A DNA stretch of 27,180 bases from a virus, in IMG/VR virus record IMGVR_UViG_3300023184_000444, positions 1-27,180 of that record; one strand, given 5' to 3'. Shown here piece after piece: positions 6,962 through 16,180 of the stretch (its first letter is position 1; each line of letters starts with the position of its first letter). The notes beneath the pieces are model-generated. The model saw nothing but the letters and a program-made list of their open reading frames with translations. It was not told where the DNA came from and searched no databases. The translations under genes and the position numbers were made by a program.

Positions 6962-8461
6962 TTATATTAAGCCTGCTGCTGAAGATTTCTTTAAGTAACC
7001 AGTACTGTATGCACCTGGTGCATTACCTGCACTGCCTTCAAAACTAGCACGTTCTTTAGATGCTAACGTAGTACGTTTGCGCTTTGCTGCATCATTAGCC
7101 TTTAGGAACTCTTCTTCAGCAGACATCTGGTTATAATTAATACCAGTCTCATTATAGATGTTACCAAGTTTAGTAGCCTCTGGAAGTACACCAGCAACAT
7201 TTGCATAGCCTTCAAGGGCTGCTGCTCTATCTACTCCATAGTCAGCAAGGTCTAATGCAGATAATGAAGTACCTTTTGCAAAACCTTGACCTACTGCAGC
7301 AGAACTAATTTCAGATGCTGTTACTTTTCTTTCTAAATCAATACGTGTAGCCTCTGGATTAAGAAAGTATGAAACTAAATCTTTGTCAGTAATGGTTGGG
7401 TAGTATGTTTTTAGTTGTTTTAATATCTCTGGGTCACTACCTTGTACACGCTTAACCGCTAGGTTAAGACGCTTATCTACTTCAAGAGCAGATACACTGT
7501 TACCAATTAGAGTTGCTTTCTGTGCACGTGTAGATAGGTTGCCTACACCATATGCCTTAAAGTATTCATCATAAGCATTCTCTTGCTGTAGGTAATCATA
7601 CTCACTTAGTGCATTCTTACCAGCCTTAACAAGTGACTCATTACCAGCAAACCTAGCCTTATATACACCAAGATTACGCATACCAAGAATAGCCATATTA
7701 GGACCTATGTTAGGGTCAATAATTGCTTTTTCTATATAGCCAGATAGTTCTGACATTTCAGCATCGGTGAATCCATATGAACGCATAGTGTCTTGGATAA
7801 GAGCAAAGGCATCACGTTTTTCTGCTTCATCTTTTGCTTGTTTAGCAATTGCTGCTTGCTGTTGATTGTATAATGCTAATGCAGCAGCAGCGTCAGCATC
7901 TGATTTTTTAGTTCCTTTAGATAATAAAGTTTTTTTACCAGATTTGTGTACGTTATAAATGTCACCTGTAATAGGGTCTTCATAAACACCAACAACTGGG
8001 TCTTCTCCACCTGAGTCTTCATCAACCTCCCATTTGCCTGATGTTGGATTAAAATGCCAACCTTTTTTATTTGCATTTGGGTCAACATCTGCTGTTACAA
8101 CTTTTTTAGGTGTAGTAGTTTCAACCATACCTGTTACAGGATTTACTGCAGATTTAAAACCAGGACCCATTTGATTAATGTCATAGGCAGTTTGTAGTGC
8201 ATTTGCGGCAGCATCTAATTGTGCTTGTGTTTTACCAGTAGTGCCAATCTGAGCAGTTCCATATGTATCAACTGGAGGTACATAAGTTGCACCTCCTTTT
8301 GATGCTAATTCAACGCCAGACATAGTTGTTGTATTGACTGTACTTGGCTTAGAAGTTGCTGCAGAAACATTTGTTATAGTTTTTTTTGTTTGTGCTATTG
8401 CCGCTTGTGCTGCTTTAAGTTGTGCTTCTAGTGCTGCTTTCTGGGCTGCTGTCTGTGCCAT
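6962..8461 (-). CDS. Probable internal virion or structural protein, 499 aa
   Basis: 499 residues. It has an Ala/Gln/Lys-rich helical N-terminus (AAQKAALEAQLKAAQAAIAQ), then a Thr/Gly/Pro-rich flexible part to about residue 180 that includes short beta units (KKGWHFNPTSGKWEVD, VVGVYEDPITGDIYNV). A largely helical C-terminal half with conserved-looking turns follows, and a basic tail (AKRKRTTLASKERASF). No enzyme motif or membrane segment was found. It is coupled by TAATG to the 503-aa gene. Position between the giant protein and the scaffold, with helical composition, fits a protein packed inside the capsid or ejected with DNA. No family recognised. Confidence 0.5.
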   Translation of the reverse strand: MAQTAAQKAALEAQLKAAQAAIAQTKKTITNVSAATSKPSTVNTTTMSGVELASKGGATYVPPVDTYGTAQIGTTGKTQAQLDAAANALQTAYDINQMGPGFKSAVNPVTGMVETTTPKKVVTADVDPNANKKGWHFNPTSGKWEVDEDSGGEDPVVGVYEDPITGDIYNVHKSGKKTLLSKGTKKSDADAAAALALYNQQQAAIAKQAKDEAEKRDAFALIQDTMRSYGFTDAEMSELSGYIEKAIIDPNIGPNMAILGMRNLGVYKARFAGNESLVKAGKNALSEYDYLQQENAYDEYFKAYGVGNLSTRAQKATLIGNSVSALEVDKRLNLAVKRVQGSDPEILKQLKTYYPTITDKDLVSYFLNPEATRIDLERKVTASEISSAAVGQGFAKGTSLSALDLADYGVDRAAALEGYANVAGVLPEATKLGNIYNETGINYNQMSAEEEFLKANDAAKRKRTTLASKERASFEGSAGNAPGAYSTGYLKKSSAAGLI

Positions 8462-9972
8462 TAACCCACCTTACCCCAACTTTTAAGTATTGTATTAATA
8501 AATGTTGCAGCCATTTCATTAGCCTTTGGAGTCTTGCGCCAAAGCGGATTAGAACGAACGCCTAATATAAAATCATTAACGCTAGAAACATCTGGCCCAC
8601 TAATAGCCTTTTGTACATCGTCATCATAGATGTCTACTGCATTGTCAGTAAGACCCATCTCTCGTTCTTTAAGTCTTTGAAAGTTAGAAGATATATCAGA
8701 TACTTTTAATCCTTGGTCTATATAATTTGCTAGACCTTTAAAGTGAACTTTGGCAGCCTGCTTAATACTGTTAGCCTCTTGCTCTAGTCCAGTAGCCATG
8801 CTACTTGGACTAACACCAGCAGTAATACCACCTGGCTTAAGTGATTTATAAACACGACCAAGTAAATCCTGATGAGTTAATTGAACACCATAGTCAGCAG
8901 CAACTTCTTTGAGTTTGCCATAGGCAGCACCAACAAGACCACCTTCATCTTCTAGTGCTTCCTGTGATGCATTTTTAATACCAACGCTGTTAGAGTTTTT
9001 ATCGCCATTAATAATAAAATTAAGACGCATTTCAATACGGTCTTGTTCTGTTAATGGGGCATAACTAAAACCACTAGAAGTACTAACGCCAGTAATTGGG
9101 TTACTGGTTGATGTTGAAGTTGAAATTCTTCGCAGTTCTTCTTTATGTAACTTATCCCAGTATGCTTTGCGTAATGCATCTACCTTATCAACAAGGTTAG
9201 GATTACCAATATACTGTTGAACAGTACGATTAAACTCAGCATTGGCATCCATCTCTGTAGTTAACTGCGAAGTCCTTTGGGACTCAGTTGTTTTAGGTGG
9301 AAGTATCTGACGAGTTTCTATAAACTTGTCATAACCAAGAAGTCCAGCACTACTAGCACCACGTTTAGCAGGGTCAATCTGTGCAAAGTCTCTTGCTGAA
9401 GTCCAGTTAATAGCACTAACTTCATTTAAAGAGTTTTTAATGGCTGTCATAAAGCCAATGTCAGACTCACCTATTGGCTGAGTTAAAGACTTTTTATATG
9501 CTGCTCCATTAACTCCACCTGGATAGTACTGTTGCAGTTTTTGCTTTACATATAAATAACTTTCATCATTCTTAGGGATGTATGATAGAAACTCATTTGC
9601 TGCTTCATTTGCATCTTGTAATTCAAAGCCTCTACCATCAGCACTAGGCTTAAGAATAACAGTAACGCCTGGTTGTTTTAAGTCAGTTCCAGGTAGTTTT
9701 ACATATGCCTCGGTGGTAACACCATTAGTTGTAGTTGCTGGAACATACATAATCTTTCCATCAAGAAAAGAACCCCAGTCGGTTCTAGTTCCCTTAGGAA
9801 TTGGAGTAAGTTGTGTTCCACTTGTAGTGTTATTTTCTCTTTTGCCAGTGTAATCTGATTCAGGGTCTTTCTTGTACGCGTCAAGGGCTTTAGCCTTTTG
9901 CTGAGCAGGAGTCAGTTTAGGGAACTGAGTCTTTGCTATCTCCTCATAATAACTAAGTGATTTTGCAGCCAT
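8461..9972 (-). CDS. Probable internal virion or structural protein, 503 aa
   Basis: 503 residues, mixed but mainly helical in its second half. The N-terminus looks like a docking segment (SYYEEIAKTQFPKLTPAQQK), followed by a Gly/Thr-rich stretch with beta character (residues 40-120). An AKVHFKGLANYIDQGLKVSDI helix lies near the C-terminus, and the end looks globular. No catalytic motif seen. The ATG directly follows the stop of the 1858-aa gene, and the stop overlaps the next start as TAATG, so the three large genes form one translational unit. Probably a partner of the giant protein in the virion; function not identified. Confidence 0.5.
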   Translation of the reverse strand: MAAKSLSYYEEIAKTQFPKLTPAQQKAKALDAYKKDPESDYTGKRENNTTSGTQLTPIPKGTRTDWGSFLDGKIMYVPATTTNGVTTEAYVKLPGTDLKQPGVTVILKPSADGRGFELQDANEAANEFLSYIPKNDESYLYVKQKLQQYYPGGVNGAAYKKSLTQPIGESDIGFMTAIKNSLNEVSAINWTSARDFAQIDPAKRGASSAGLLGYDKFIETRQILPPKTTESQRTSQLTTEMDANAEFNRTVQQYIGNPNLVDKVDALRKAYWDKLHKEELRRISTSTSTSNPITGVSTSSGFSYAPLTEQDRIEMRLNFIINGDKNSNSVGIKNASQEALEDEGGLVGAAYGKLKEVAADYGVQLTHQDLLGRVYKSLKPGGITAGVSPSSMATGLEQEANSIKQAAKVHFKGLANYIDQGLKVSDISSNFQRLKEREMGLTDNAVDIYDDDVQKAISGPDVSSVNDFILGVRSNPLWRKTPKANEMAATFINTILKSWGKVG

Positions 9973-12900
9973 TTACTTTAAGCCCTTCGTTGGTATTCTA
10001 TAAACATCATCTAGTAGTGGCTTGATAATGTTTTGATATGCCATACCTGCGTATGGATTAGCAAGAGATAGTTTCATTAGATTTTCCATGCCATCGGTGT
10101 AAACAACATTAAGTGTGTTTATACCAGTTGGCTGAGTACGAATGTTCTCATCTTCAAAAGCAAGCAACATTGTGCTTGCTATATTAAGCATCTGCTTAAT
10201 TTGCTTTTGAGTACTAGGGTTAATCTTTCCCTTTTGTGGCTTACCATTAGTAGATGTAAAGTCTGGGTCACTAACCAAGAACTTAATGTCTCTAAAGTTC
10301 TTTTGTAGTAGTTCACGCGTTGTTACTTCACTGGTTCCTAATGTATAGGCTAACATAGGATTGCCTTCTTTTAAGACACCCTTCTGAAAGGCTACCTGTG
10401 CTTTAAGTTCTGATGCATAAGCAGGGTCATTACGTCTTGGGTTCTTAGGGTCTGTAAGAAGATTGTTCATTTCTCTATCTAAGTCATAGAACTTTGCACG
10501 GTCTTTAACCGCTGCTAGTTCTTTGATGTAGCGCATTAATGGAGTATCAGAGTTTTTGTCAGTAACAAATGGATTGTTCTTTGGTTCTATAATTCCACTA
10601 GCCTGTAAAAACTTAACAGTAGCAGGGTCATATTCTGCATCTTGTGGCTTAGGAGCAAATACAAATGCTGCGCTCTTATAGCGTTCAATCATTTTCTTAT
10701 TGTCAAAGACCCAGTTCTTTGTTTCTTTAACTGCATTAACATAAAGTTTAGCCCCTAGGCTATCCTTTGCTACAGTAAATACAAATCTATCTGGATAACT
10801 ACCAACAAACATAGCCACTGCTACAGCAATAGGTTCTGACATTGGATAACCTTGGTCAGCATTTGTATCCATTACTGCTCGCAGAATGTCATTAAACTCT
10901 TCTGTAAAGGTAATGATGCCAGCATCACGTAGTAATGGATTAACACCATCACTAGTATCACCCATAGGTACCGCTGAAAGAGTATTAAATCCAGCCTTTA
11001 CAGCAATAGTATTATAGGCAGCAATGCCTAATCTATCGTAGTATTTTTGTAACTTTGCTGGGTCTTGAAGTTCTTCAGGAGTTATCTTAGTCTTATCGTT
11101 GTATTGCATAAACATTGCAGCTTGTTGGATAGCAGTTGCCCATGCACCAGTCTTATGTTCTGGGTCCATCTCAGCCCATACATTATGTATAGTTGATGGG
11201 AACATACGAGCAACAGTTTGATTATCGCTCATCTGTCCAAGGATAAGGTTATCTAGTTCTTCACCTTGTTTTTCAAAACCAATAACTTTAAACAGTTGCT
11301 TTAATGCAGCAACAGATATAGACATGGTTGCGCCATGCAAAGAAACTGCACCAGAACCCTCAGCATAAGATGGGTTAAGCATAGAAATCTTAAGTGTCTT
11401 TTGATTCCACTCTGGTTGTTTAAAGATTGTATCAAGTTCACCATTGTTGGCAGCCCTTGCAACATTTACTGGATTTAACAATGCAGTAAAGATACCATTA
11501 AGAACTTGGAAGGCTACGCCGTCATTTGGAATAATAACATATTTGTTTCCATTATCATCAGTATGGATAAAACCTGCGCCATCCATTGCTAATTGATAGT
11601 GAGATAAACGCCATGCAGCCTGCGGTCCTTTAGTAGTACCAAGACGTATCATACGTCTCCAGAAGTCCTCATTGGCTCTATTGAAACGACCAACACCACG
11701 TAATGTCCATGCTAGTTGTGAGCGCACTTCAGTGTTATCTGCATACTTCATCACACCATAAACAGAGTTAATGCTTGCTTGACCAGCAAAGACCATATCA
11801 GCCTGTAATGCAGCAGCATCTGGTTTTGTACCAGCAGCAACTAACTGGTCAGCATATTGTTTTTCAGCAGAAGCAAGACGTGTTCTATTTTCAAAAACCT
11901 TAACCATATAAGCATCAGTACGGTATAGGTCATTCATTTGCCTATCCATTATTTCCCAAGGAACTCTAGCCATTTTTTCATACATGGCAGATACAGTTAA
12001 CTTAGGTGCAAATACTTTAAAGTTTAAATCAGTTTTAACAAATTGAGCCTTTAATCCATAACCAATGGTAACATCTTCAAACTCATTGAATGCTATCTTT
12101 GAAATATGGTAAGAAGGCTTAGATTGATTCATTGCCCATTTAGCAAGTGCGCTACCTTCACCAATAACATCGGCATATGGTCCCTGATTGGCTACTTTTT
12201 CTAATCCTTCATTCATTTTAAAGTTAATCATATTAAGCAAGTTTTCATTAAAGTCATCTGCTGAACCATGAAAGATTGTATATAACTCGTCACGCGAGTT
12301 GCGAATCAATGCTTCTGCAATCTGGTCTGGTGACAAACCAGCAAGACGCATCTGAGATGTTTGTCTAAAATCTGTTAAGAATGCATCAATAGTTTCTTTT
12401 GATATTCTATCAGTCATGATAGGAACACCATCTGGTTCTATACCTAGTTGTTGCATGCGTGGTTTCCACTCACCCATAGAATTGCGGGTAAATCCAACCT
12501 CATTCATTATATCTTCAACAAATGCTTTACCATCTTCTTTACTTCGGATTGCATTATGTTTAATAAAGAAATCACCATAGTCAATAGATACCTTAGTAGG
12601 TTTATGTGTCCATACGTTTCTTGCAAAGTACTGCCAGAAATTTGTATAGTGAGTTATGGTTTTGTTAGATTGAGAAAGTTTATCCATATCTCTAACCTGA
12701 AAGTCTCCAGTTTGTCTTAAGACATCTGTTCCCTTTAATTTTGAAAGATACTTTTCACGTATACCCTTTTCGGCTATATGTGCTTCATCCAATGCTTTTG
12801 TCAGTTCATTTCTACCATACATCTCAGCAATAATACTGCCATCTACTTCATGGTTACCTATTGTACGACCAACAGAAGATAATGCATGTGCATGCATAGA

Positions 12901-15549
12901 GTGAGAGTTATTTGCTAACTCACTTGCTAGATATTTTTTAGTAGCATTAGATAGTTTGCCACCATACTTAGCAATACCCATAGCAACCAAACGGTCTAGA
13001 TATGTACCACCATGGAACTCATCAGCACTAACCCATTCATCAGCCTGTACTTGTCTTCCGTTAGGAAGAATCATTGATTCTTTTACTAATACATCTTCCT
13101 GCATATTTGCACGAGTAGCAGGTGAAATATATTTATGTGGTGAGTTATCACCTAGTATCTTGGCTTTGATTAAACCTATTGTTTCTTCTTTACCAGTAAC
13201 GGCAGCACGCACATTAGACGCTGCTGCCCCTTGACGGGTAAGTATATTAAAGATTGCTTTATAAGAGTTTGTAAGTCCATTAAGTACGGCTTCATCTGTT
13301 GAACCTTTTGCTGCAATCTTTGGAAATAGAAGTAACAAACTCCATAAACCATTTGTAATGTTAGCAAAAGTAGAATAACTAAGTGACTTAACTGCCTTTA
13401 ATCCAGGATTATCCCAACCAGTTAAATCATATACATCTTTATGTATCTTATTAAAATTTGGCATACTAACACCACGAGTTAAGTGCAAAGGCTGACTTGC
13501 ACCAGGTGCAACTTGTAACTCCGTATCATCAATAAGATGTGTAGGTGTTTTAAACTCTGGTACTGGTCCAAAACCAAGAACATCACCAAAAGTAGATTCT
13601 AATATCTCACGTTGATATTGTTCTGGAGCACCAATCTTATCAAGATAATACTTAGTTGTAGTATAAAGCATATTAAATCTATCATCTGGTGGTAAATCTA
13701 AATAAACTTCAGCCATTAGATTAGCAGTTGCTTTATCTCCAGTAAGAACTCTTGCAAAATCTCTATATGCAGACAAAGAACTATCAACAAACTCATTAGA
13801 TGTATGCAATACAACATTTGCTGGGTGTGCAGCCATTGCTTTATTGTATGTTTTTTGAATAACGTTGCCATGCTTTGTTAAAGCCTTAAATGTTGCTGCC
13901 AATTCAGGGTCATCAGCAAGTTTTGTTGGAAACTTGCCAGCATCAGCAAATGCATTTGTAACAATCTGCATTTTTTTAGTAAGTTCACCACTTGCTAGTG
14001 CATCAGCAGGCTTAGACACATCTGCATTATTGGCTATACGTTCAAATTTTGCTCTAAGTCTATCGGTTATTAGTCGAGTAGACCTTTCAAGCATAATATG
14101 ATTATCATTAAAGTAACCTATATTATTTCTATAGCCATGTGTAATGTAATCAATCATCTCACCACGAATAAAGAAACTCTTTAGAGTTTCTAAATCTGTT
14201 ACATTAACTTCTTTGCCCTCTTTATTAAGTACCTTAGTATCAAGAAGATGTTTAATTGTTACATCATTATCATAATGTGAAAAGTTTTGTTTAATCCGCT
14301 CACGTGAAAGATAGGCAGCACTCTTATCTTTATTAGTTCTAGCCAAACGCAAGATATTTAATTCATCAACTAGACGAGAATGAATACTAGAAAATCTTTC
14401 ATTCTTAAAAAGGTCTGCAACACGAATTTCATTTGATGCTCCAGCAATACCAGCATCATTAAACTTTTTTGCTAGTTTTTCTGAAAGCCCTAATCCTTTA
14501 GAACCACCACCAGTAAGCCATGTTAATGGGTCTGCAATTAATTCATATTCAAACTGTGCAAGGTCGGATGGGTCAGTAACTCTTTTACTTGAAAATGGAT
14601 TTGGATTTGCAATCCGCCATTGATTTAATCTTTTTGTTTCTTCTGCTGCTTTAGCACGGTCACCTTCAACGGTCCAAGGGACGTTAGCAAGACTACTATA
14701 AATAATTTGACCAATAACACCAGCCTTTGAAGGCGGTAAAGTTCTGTTCATAAAATTTATTAAGTCATTACCAAAGTTTTTTTGTTTAGCACTTATGTCA
14801 GAAAGTGCAGTTTCATATGCTTTGCCAGCAATGGTTAAAGGATACTTTTCTGTTTGCTTAGTAGCAACACCAAATAAGTATGCATTGTAATCACTCTGTG
14901 CGGTAATCGCAGATTGCATCTCATAGTTATACCCACCGTATTCACGGTAAATATCTCCTGGCTTCTTGCCATCTATTTGTCCACGAATTAATGCAGACAA
15001 ACCTTTACCATGAGTTTCATCAATTAACTTAACATCGGCTTCACGCCAACCATCTTTGCCACTCCATGCAGTTTGCCAAGATTTTGCGGTTGTTAAATAT
15101 GGAACTACTCCAGATATACCAGCATCTGCTATTCCAGTAGCAATATTGTAGGGCATTCTTAATGTTGTATTAGTAAGACCTGTTAATGCTTTACCTGCAG
15201 TTTGTAATGGTGACATAGCAAAACTTTTTATGCCTCCTAAGGCATCACCAACACGGGCTAGATAACCAGGAGCAGATTGATATGCATAATCAGGATTTAA
15301 CTTTATAATATTTTCTTTTATAGCAGGTGATAATTGTGAAAACTGTGTTCTTGCACGACCAATATCTTTCATGTTATTAAATTCAGCATGCTTTGCTTGA
15401 AGATATTGAATTTCAGCCATTTGAAAAGCATCATCTGGTGATGGTTGTCCTGCATTTATGGCAGCATAAAGACCTGGATTATATTCAGCATATTTTGGAT
15501 TAAAGTTTTTAGATGTTGCAGGTAACTTATCTGGATAAGGACTTGGCAT
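9973..15549 (-). CDS. Giant putative DNA-ejection or internal virion protein, 1858 aa
   Basis: 1858 residues, about one fifth of the window, mostly predicted helix with many charged/amphipathic stretches. Hydrophobic patches (around ANITNGLWSLLLLFPKIAAK and AVAVAMFVGSYPDRF) could help in membrane passage. There is no lysozyme, transglycosylase, peptidase or RNA-polymerase motif that I can see. Large helical proteins of this size, encoded between portal and capsid genes and followed by two roughly 500-residue helical proteins, resemble the ejection-protein sets of podoviruses (as in T7 or N4) in size and order, but sequence identity is not recognised. A tape-measure protein is less likely because there are no tail-tube or chaperone genes next to it. 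Confidence 0.55.
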   Translation of the reverse strand: MPSPYPDKLPATSKNFNPKYAEYNPGLYAAINAGQPSPDDAFQMAEIQYLQAKHAEFNNMKDIGRARTQFSQLSPAIKENIIKLNPDYAYQSAPGYLARVGDALGGIKSFAMSPLQTAGKALTGLTNTTLRMPYNIATGIADAGISGVVPYLTTAKSWQTAWSGKDGWREADVKLIDETHGKGLSALIRGQIDGKKPGDIYREYGGYNYEMQSAITAQSDYNAYLFGVATKQTEKYPLTIAGKAYETALSDISAKQKNFGNDLINFMNRTLPPSKAGVIGQIIYSSLANVPWTVEGDRAKAAEETKRLNQWRIANPNPFSSKRVTDPSDLAQFEYELIADPLTWLTGGGSKGLGLSEKLAKKFNDAGIAGASNEIRVADLFKNERFSSIHSRLVDELNILRLARTNKDKSAAYLSRERIKQNFSHYDNDVTIKHLLDTKVLNKEGKEVNVTDLETLKSFFIRGEMIDYITHGYRNNIGYFNDNHIMLERSTRLITDRLRAKFERIANNADVSKPADALASGELTKKMQIVTNAFADAGKFPTKLADDPELAATFKALTKHGNVIQKTYNKAMAAHPANVVLHTSNEFVDSSLSAYRDFARVLTGDKATANLMAEVYLDLPPDDRFNMLYTTTKYYLDKIGAPEQYQREILESTFGDVLGFGPVPEFKTPTHLIDDTELQVAPGASQPLHLTRGVSMPNFNKIHKDVYDLTGWDNPGLKAVKSLSYSTFANITNGLWSLLLLFPKIAAKGSTDEAVLNGLTNSYKAIFNILTRQGAAASNVRAAVTGKEETIGLIKAKILGDNSPHKYISPATRANMQEDVLVKESMILPNGRQVQADEWVSADEFHGGTYLDRLVAMGIAKYGGKLSNATKKYLASELANNSHSMHAHALSSVGRTIGNHEVDGSIIAEMYGRNELTKALDEAHIAEKGIREKYLSKLKGTDVLRQTGDFQVRDMDKLSQSNKTITHYTNFWQYFARNVWTHKPTKVSIDYGDFFIKHNAIRSKEDGKAFVEDIMNEVGFTRNSMGEWKPRMQQLGIEPDGVPIMTDRISKETIDAFLTDFRQTSQMRLAGLSPDQIAEALIRNSRDELYTIFHGSADDFNENLLNMINFKMNEGLEKVANQGPYADVIGEGSALAKWAMNQSKPSYHISKIAFNEFEDVTIGYGLKAQFVKTDLNFKVFAPKLTVSAMYEKMARVPWEIMDRQMNDLYRTDAYMVKVFENRTRLASAEKQYADQLVAAGTKPDAAALQADMVFAGQASINSVYGVMKYADNTEVRSQLAWTLRGVGRFNRANEDFWRRMIRLGTTKGPQAAWRLSHYQLAMDGAGFIHTDDNGNKYVIIPNDGVAFQVLNGIFTALLNPVNVARAANNGELDTIFKQPEWNQKTLKISMLNPSYAEGSGAVSLHGATMSISVAALKQLFKVIGFEKQGEELDNLILGQMSDNQTVARMFPSTIHNVWAEMDPEHKTGAWATAIQQAAMFMQYNDKTKITPEELQDPAKLQKYYDRLGIAAYNTIAVKAGFNTLSAVPMGDTSDGVNPLLRDAGIITFTEEFNDILRAVMDTNADQGYPMSEPIAVAVAMFVGSYPDRFVFTVAKDSLGAKLYVNAVKETKNWVFDNKKMIERYKSAAFVFAPKPQDAEYDPATVKFLQASGIIEPKNNPFVTDKNSDTPLMRYIKELAAVKDRAKFYDLDREMNNLLTDPKNPRRNDPAYASELKAQVAFQKGVLKEGNPMLAYTLGTSEVTTRELLQKNFRDIKFLVSDPDFTSTNGKPQKGKINPSTQKQIKQMLNIASTMLLAFEDENIRTQPTGINTLNVVYTDGMENLMKLSLANPYAGMAYQNIIKPLLDDVYRIPTKGLK

Positions 15550-15941
15550 TATTGATTCAATCTATTATAAATCGCTTCTAATTCTCCGCTAGGGTCAAAC
15601 TGCATTGCACGATAAACTGATTCTCTTATATTAGGTTGACTTGCACCACGTATACCTGAAGTATCTAGTCCTGGACCTTCACCATAGTTTGCACCATAAG
15701 AAAGAGGTTCATCTGGAAACTGTGTTGGGGCATCTAATCCCACTATTGGTGGCATTGCTGGTGTTGGATTACCTGCTAATGGTGCAGCAGACTGTTGCAT
15801 TGCCATAGATTTATTATTACCATATGTGCCACCAGTATATGATTGCATTGGCTGAGTGGCTTGTATTGGCTGTGTAGTCTGCTTAAGTACACCTAAGTCT
15901 GTGCGCTTAGACTGTTCTCCTGGTCCTGATACTTCTGCCAT
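15549..15941 (-). CDS. Gln/Pro/Gly-rich hypothetical protein, 130 aa
   Basis: 130 residues, likely disordered for most of its length (TTQPIQATQPMQSYTGGTYG, then Pro-rich PTPAMPPIVGLDAPTQFP), ending in a short helix with ESVYRAMQFDPSGELEAIYNRL. TAATG overlaps link it to the 76-aa gene upstream and the giant gene downstream. The C-terminal helix could be a docking element to portal or to the giant protein, the rest a flexible linker. No family known to me. Confidence 0.5.
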   Translation of the reverse strand: MAEVSGPGEQSKRTDLGVLKQTTQPIQATQPMQSYTGGTYGNNKSMAMQQSAAPLAGNPTPAMPPIVGLDAPTQFPDEPLSYGANYGEGPGLDTSGIRGASQPNIRESVYRAMQFDPSGELEAIYNRLNQ

Positions 15942-16171
15942 TACTCGTCCTCCTCATCTTCAATATGTTTTCTAATATCTTCGGGTGTTAGGGTTCGCAT
16001 CCAATCAGGATATGATTCTTTTGATGCTAGTAACCATAACGAATTATCAACTGTAAATCCTGCTTTACGCAATGATTTAAAAAACTCATGCAGTTCAATT
16101 GCATACTGGTCTAACTTTGAGTAACTTTCATCAGCAACTGTTTTAACTGTTCTCTTACGAGATGTTGCCAT
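15941..16171 (-). CDS. Small hypothetical protein, 76 aa
   Basis: 76 residues: a basic N-terminus (TSRKRTVKTV), an amphipathic helical middle (QYAIELHEFFKSLRKAGFTVDNSLWLLAS) and an acidic tail (IRKHIEDEEDE). It starts at ATG after AAGGAGCAATC, a very good ribosome binding site, and ends in a TAATG overlap with the 130-aa gene. It lies directly after the portal gene. A portal-associated accessory role is possible but cannot be shown. Confidence 0.55.
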   Translation of the reverse strand: MATSRKRTVKTVADESYSKLDQYAIELHEFFKSLRKAGFTVDNSLWLLASKESYPDWMRTLTPEDIRKHIEDEEDE

Positions 16172-16180
16172 GATTGCTCC

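Noticed and set aside
9973-15549. Giant protein as an N4-like virion RNA polymerase
   Set aside because: The N4-type capsid protein made this tempting, but I found no polymerase signature motifs, and the protein is about half the size of the N4 enzyme.
9973-15549. Giant protein as tape measure
   Set aside because: No tail-tube, tail-chaperone frameshift or baseplate genes are next to it, and it lies between portal and capsid genes.
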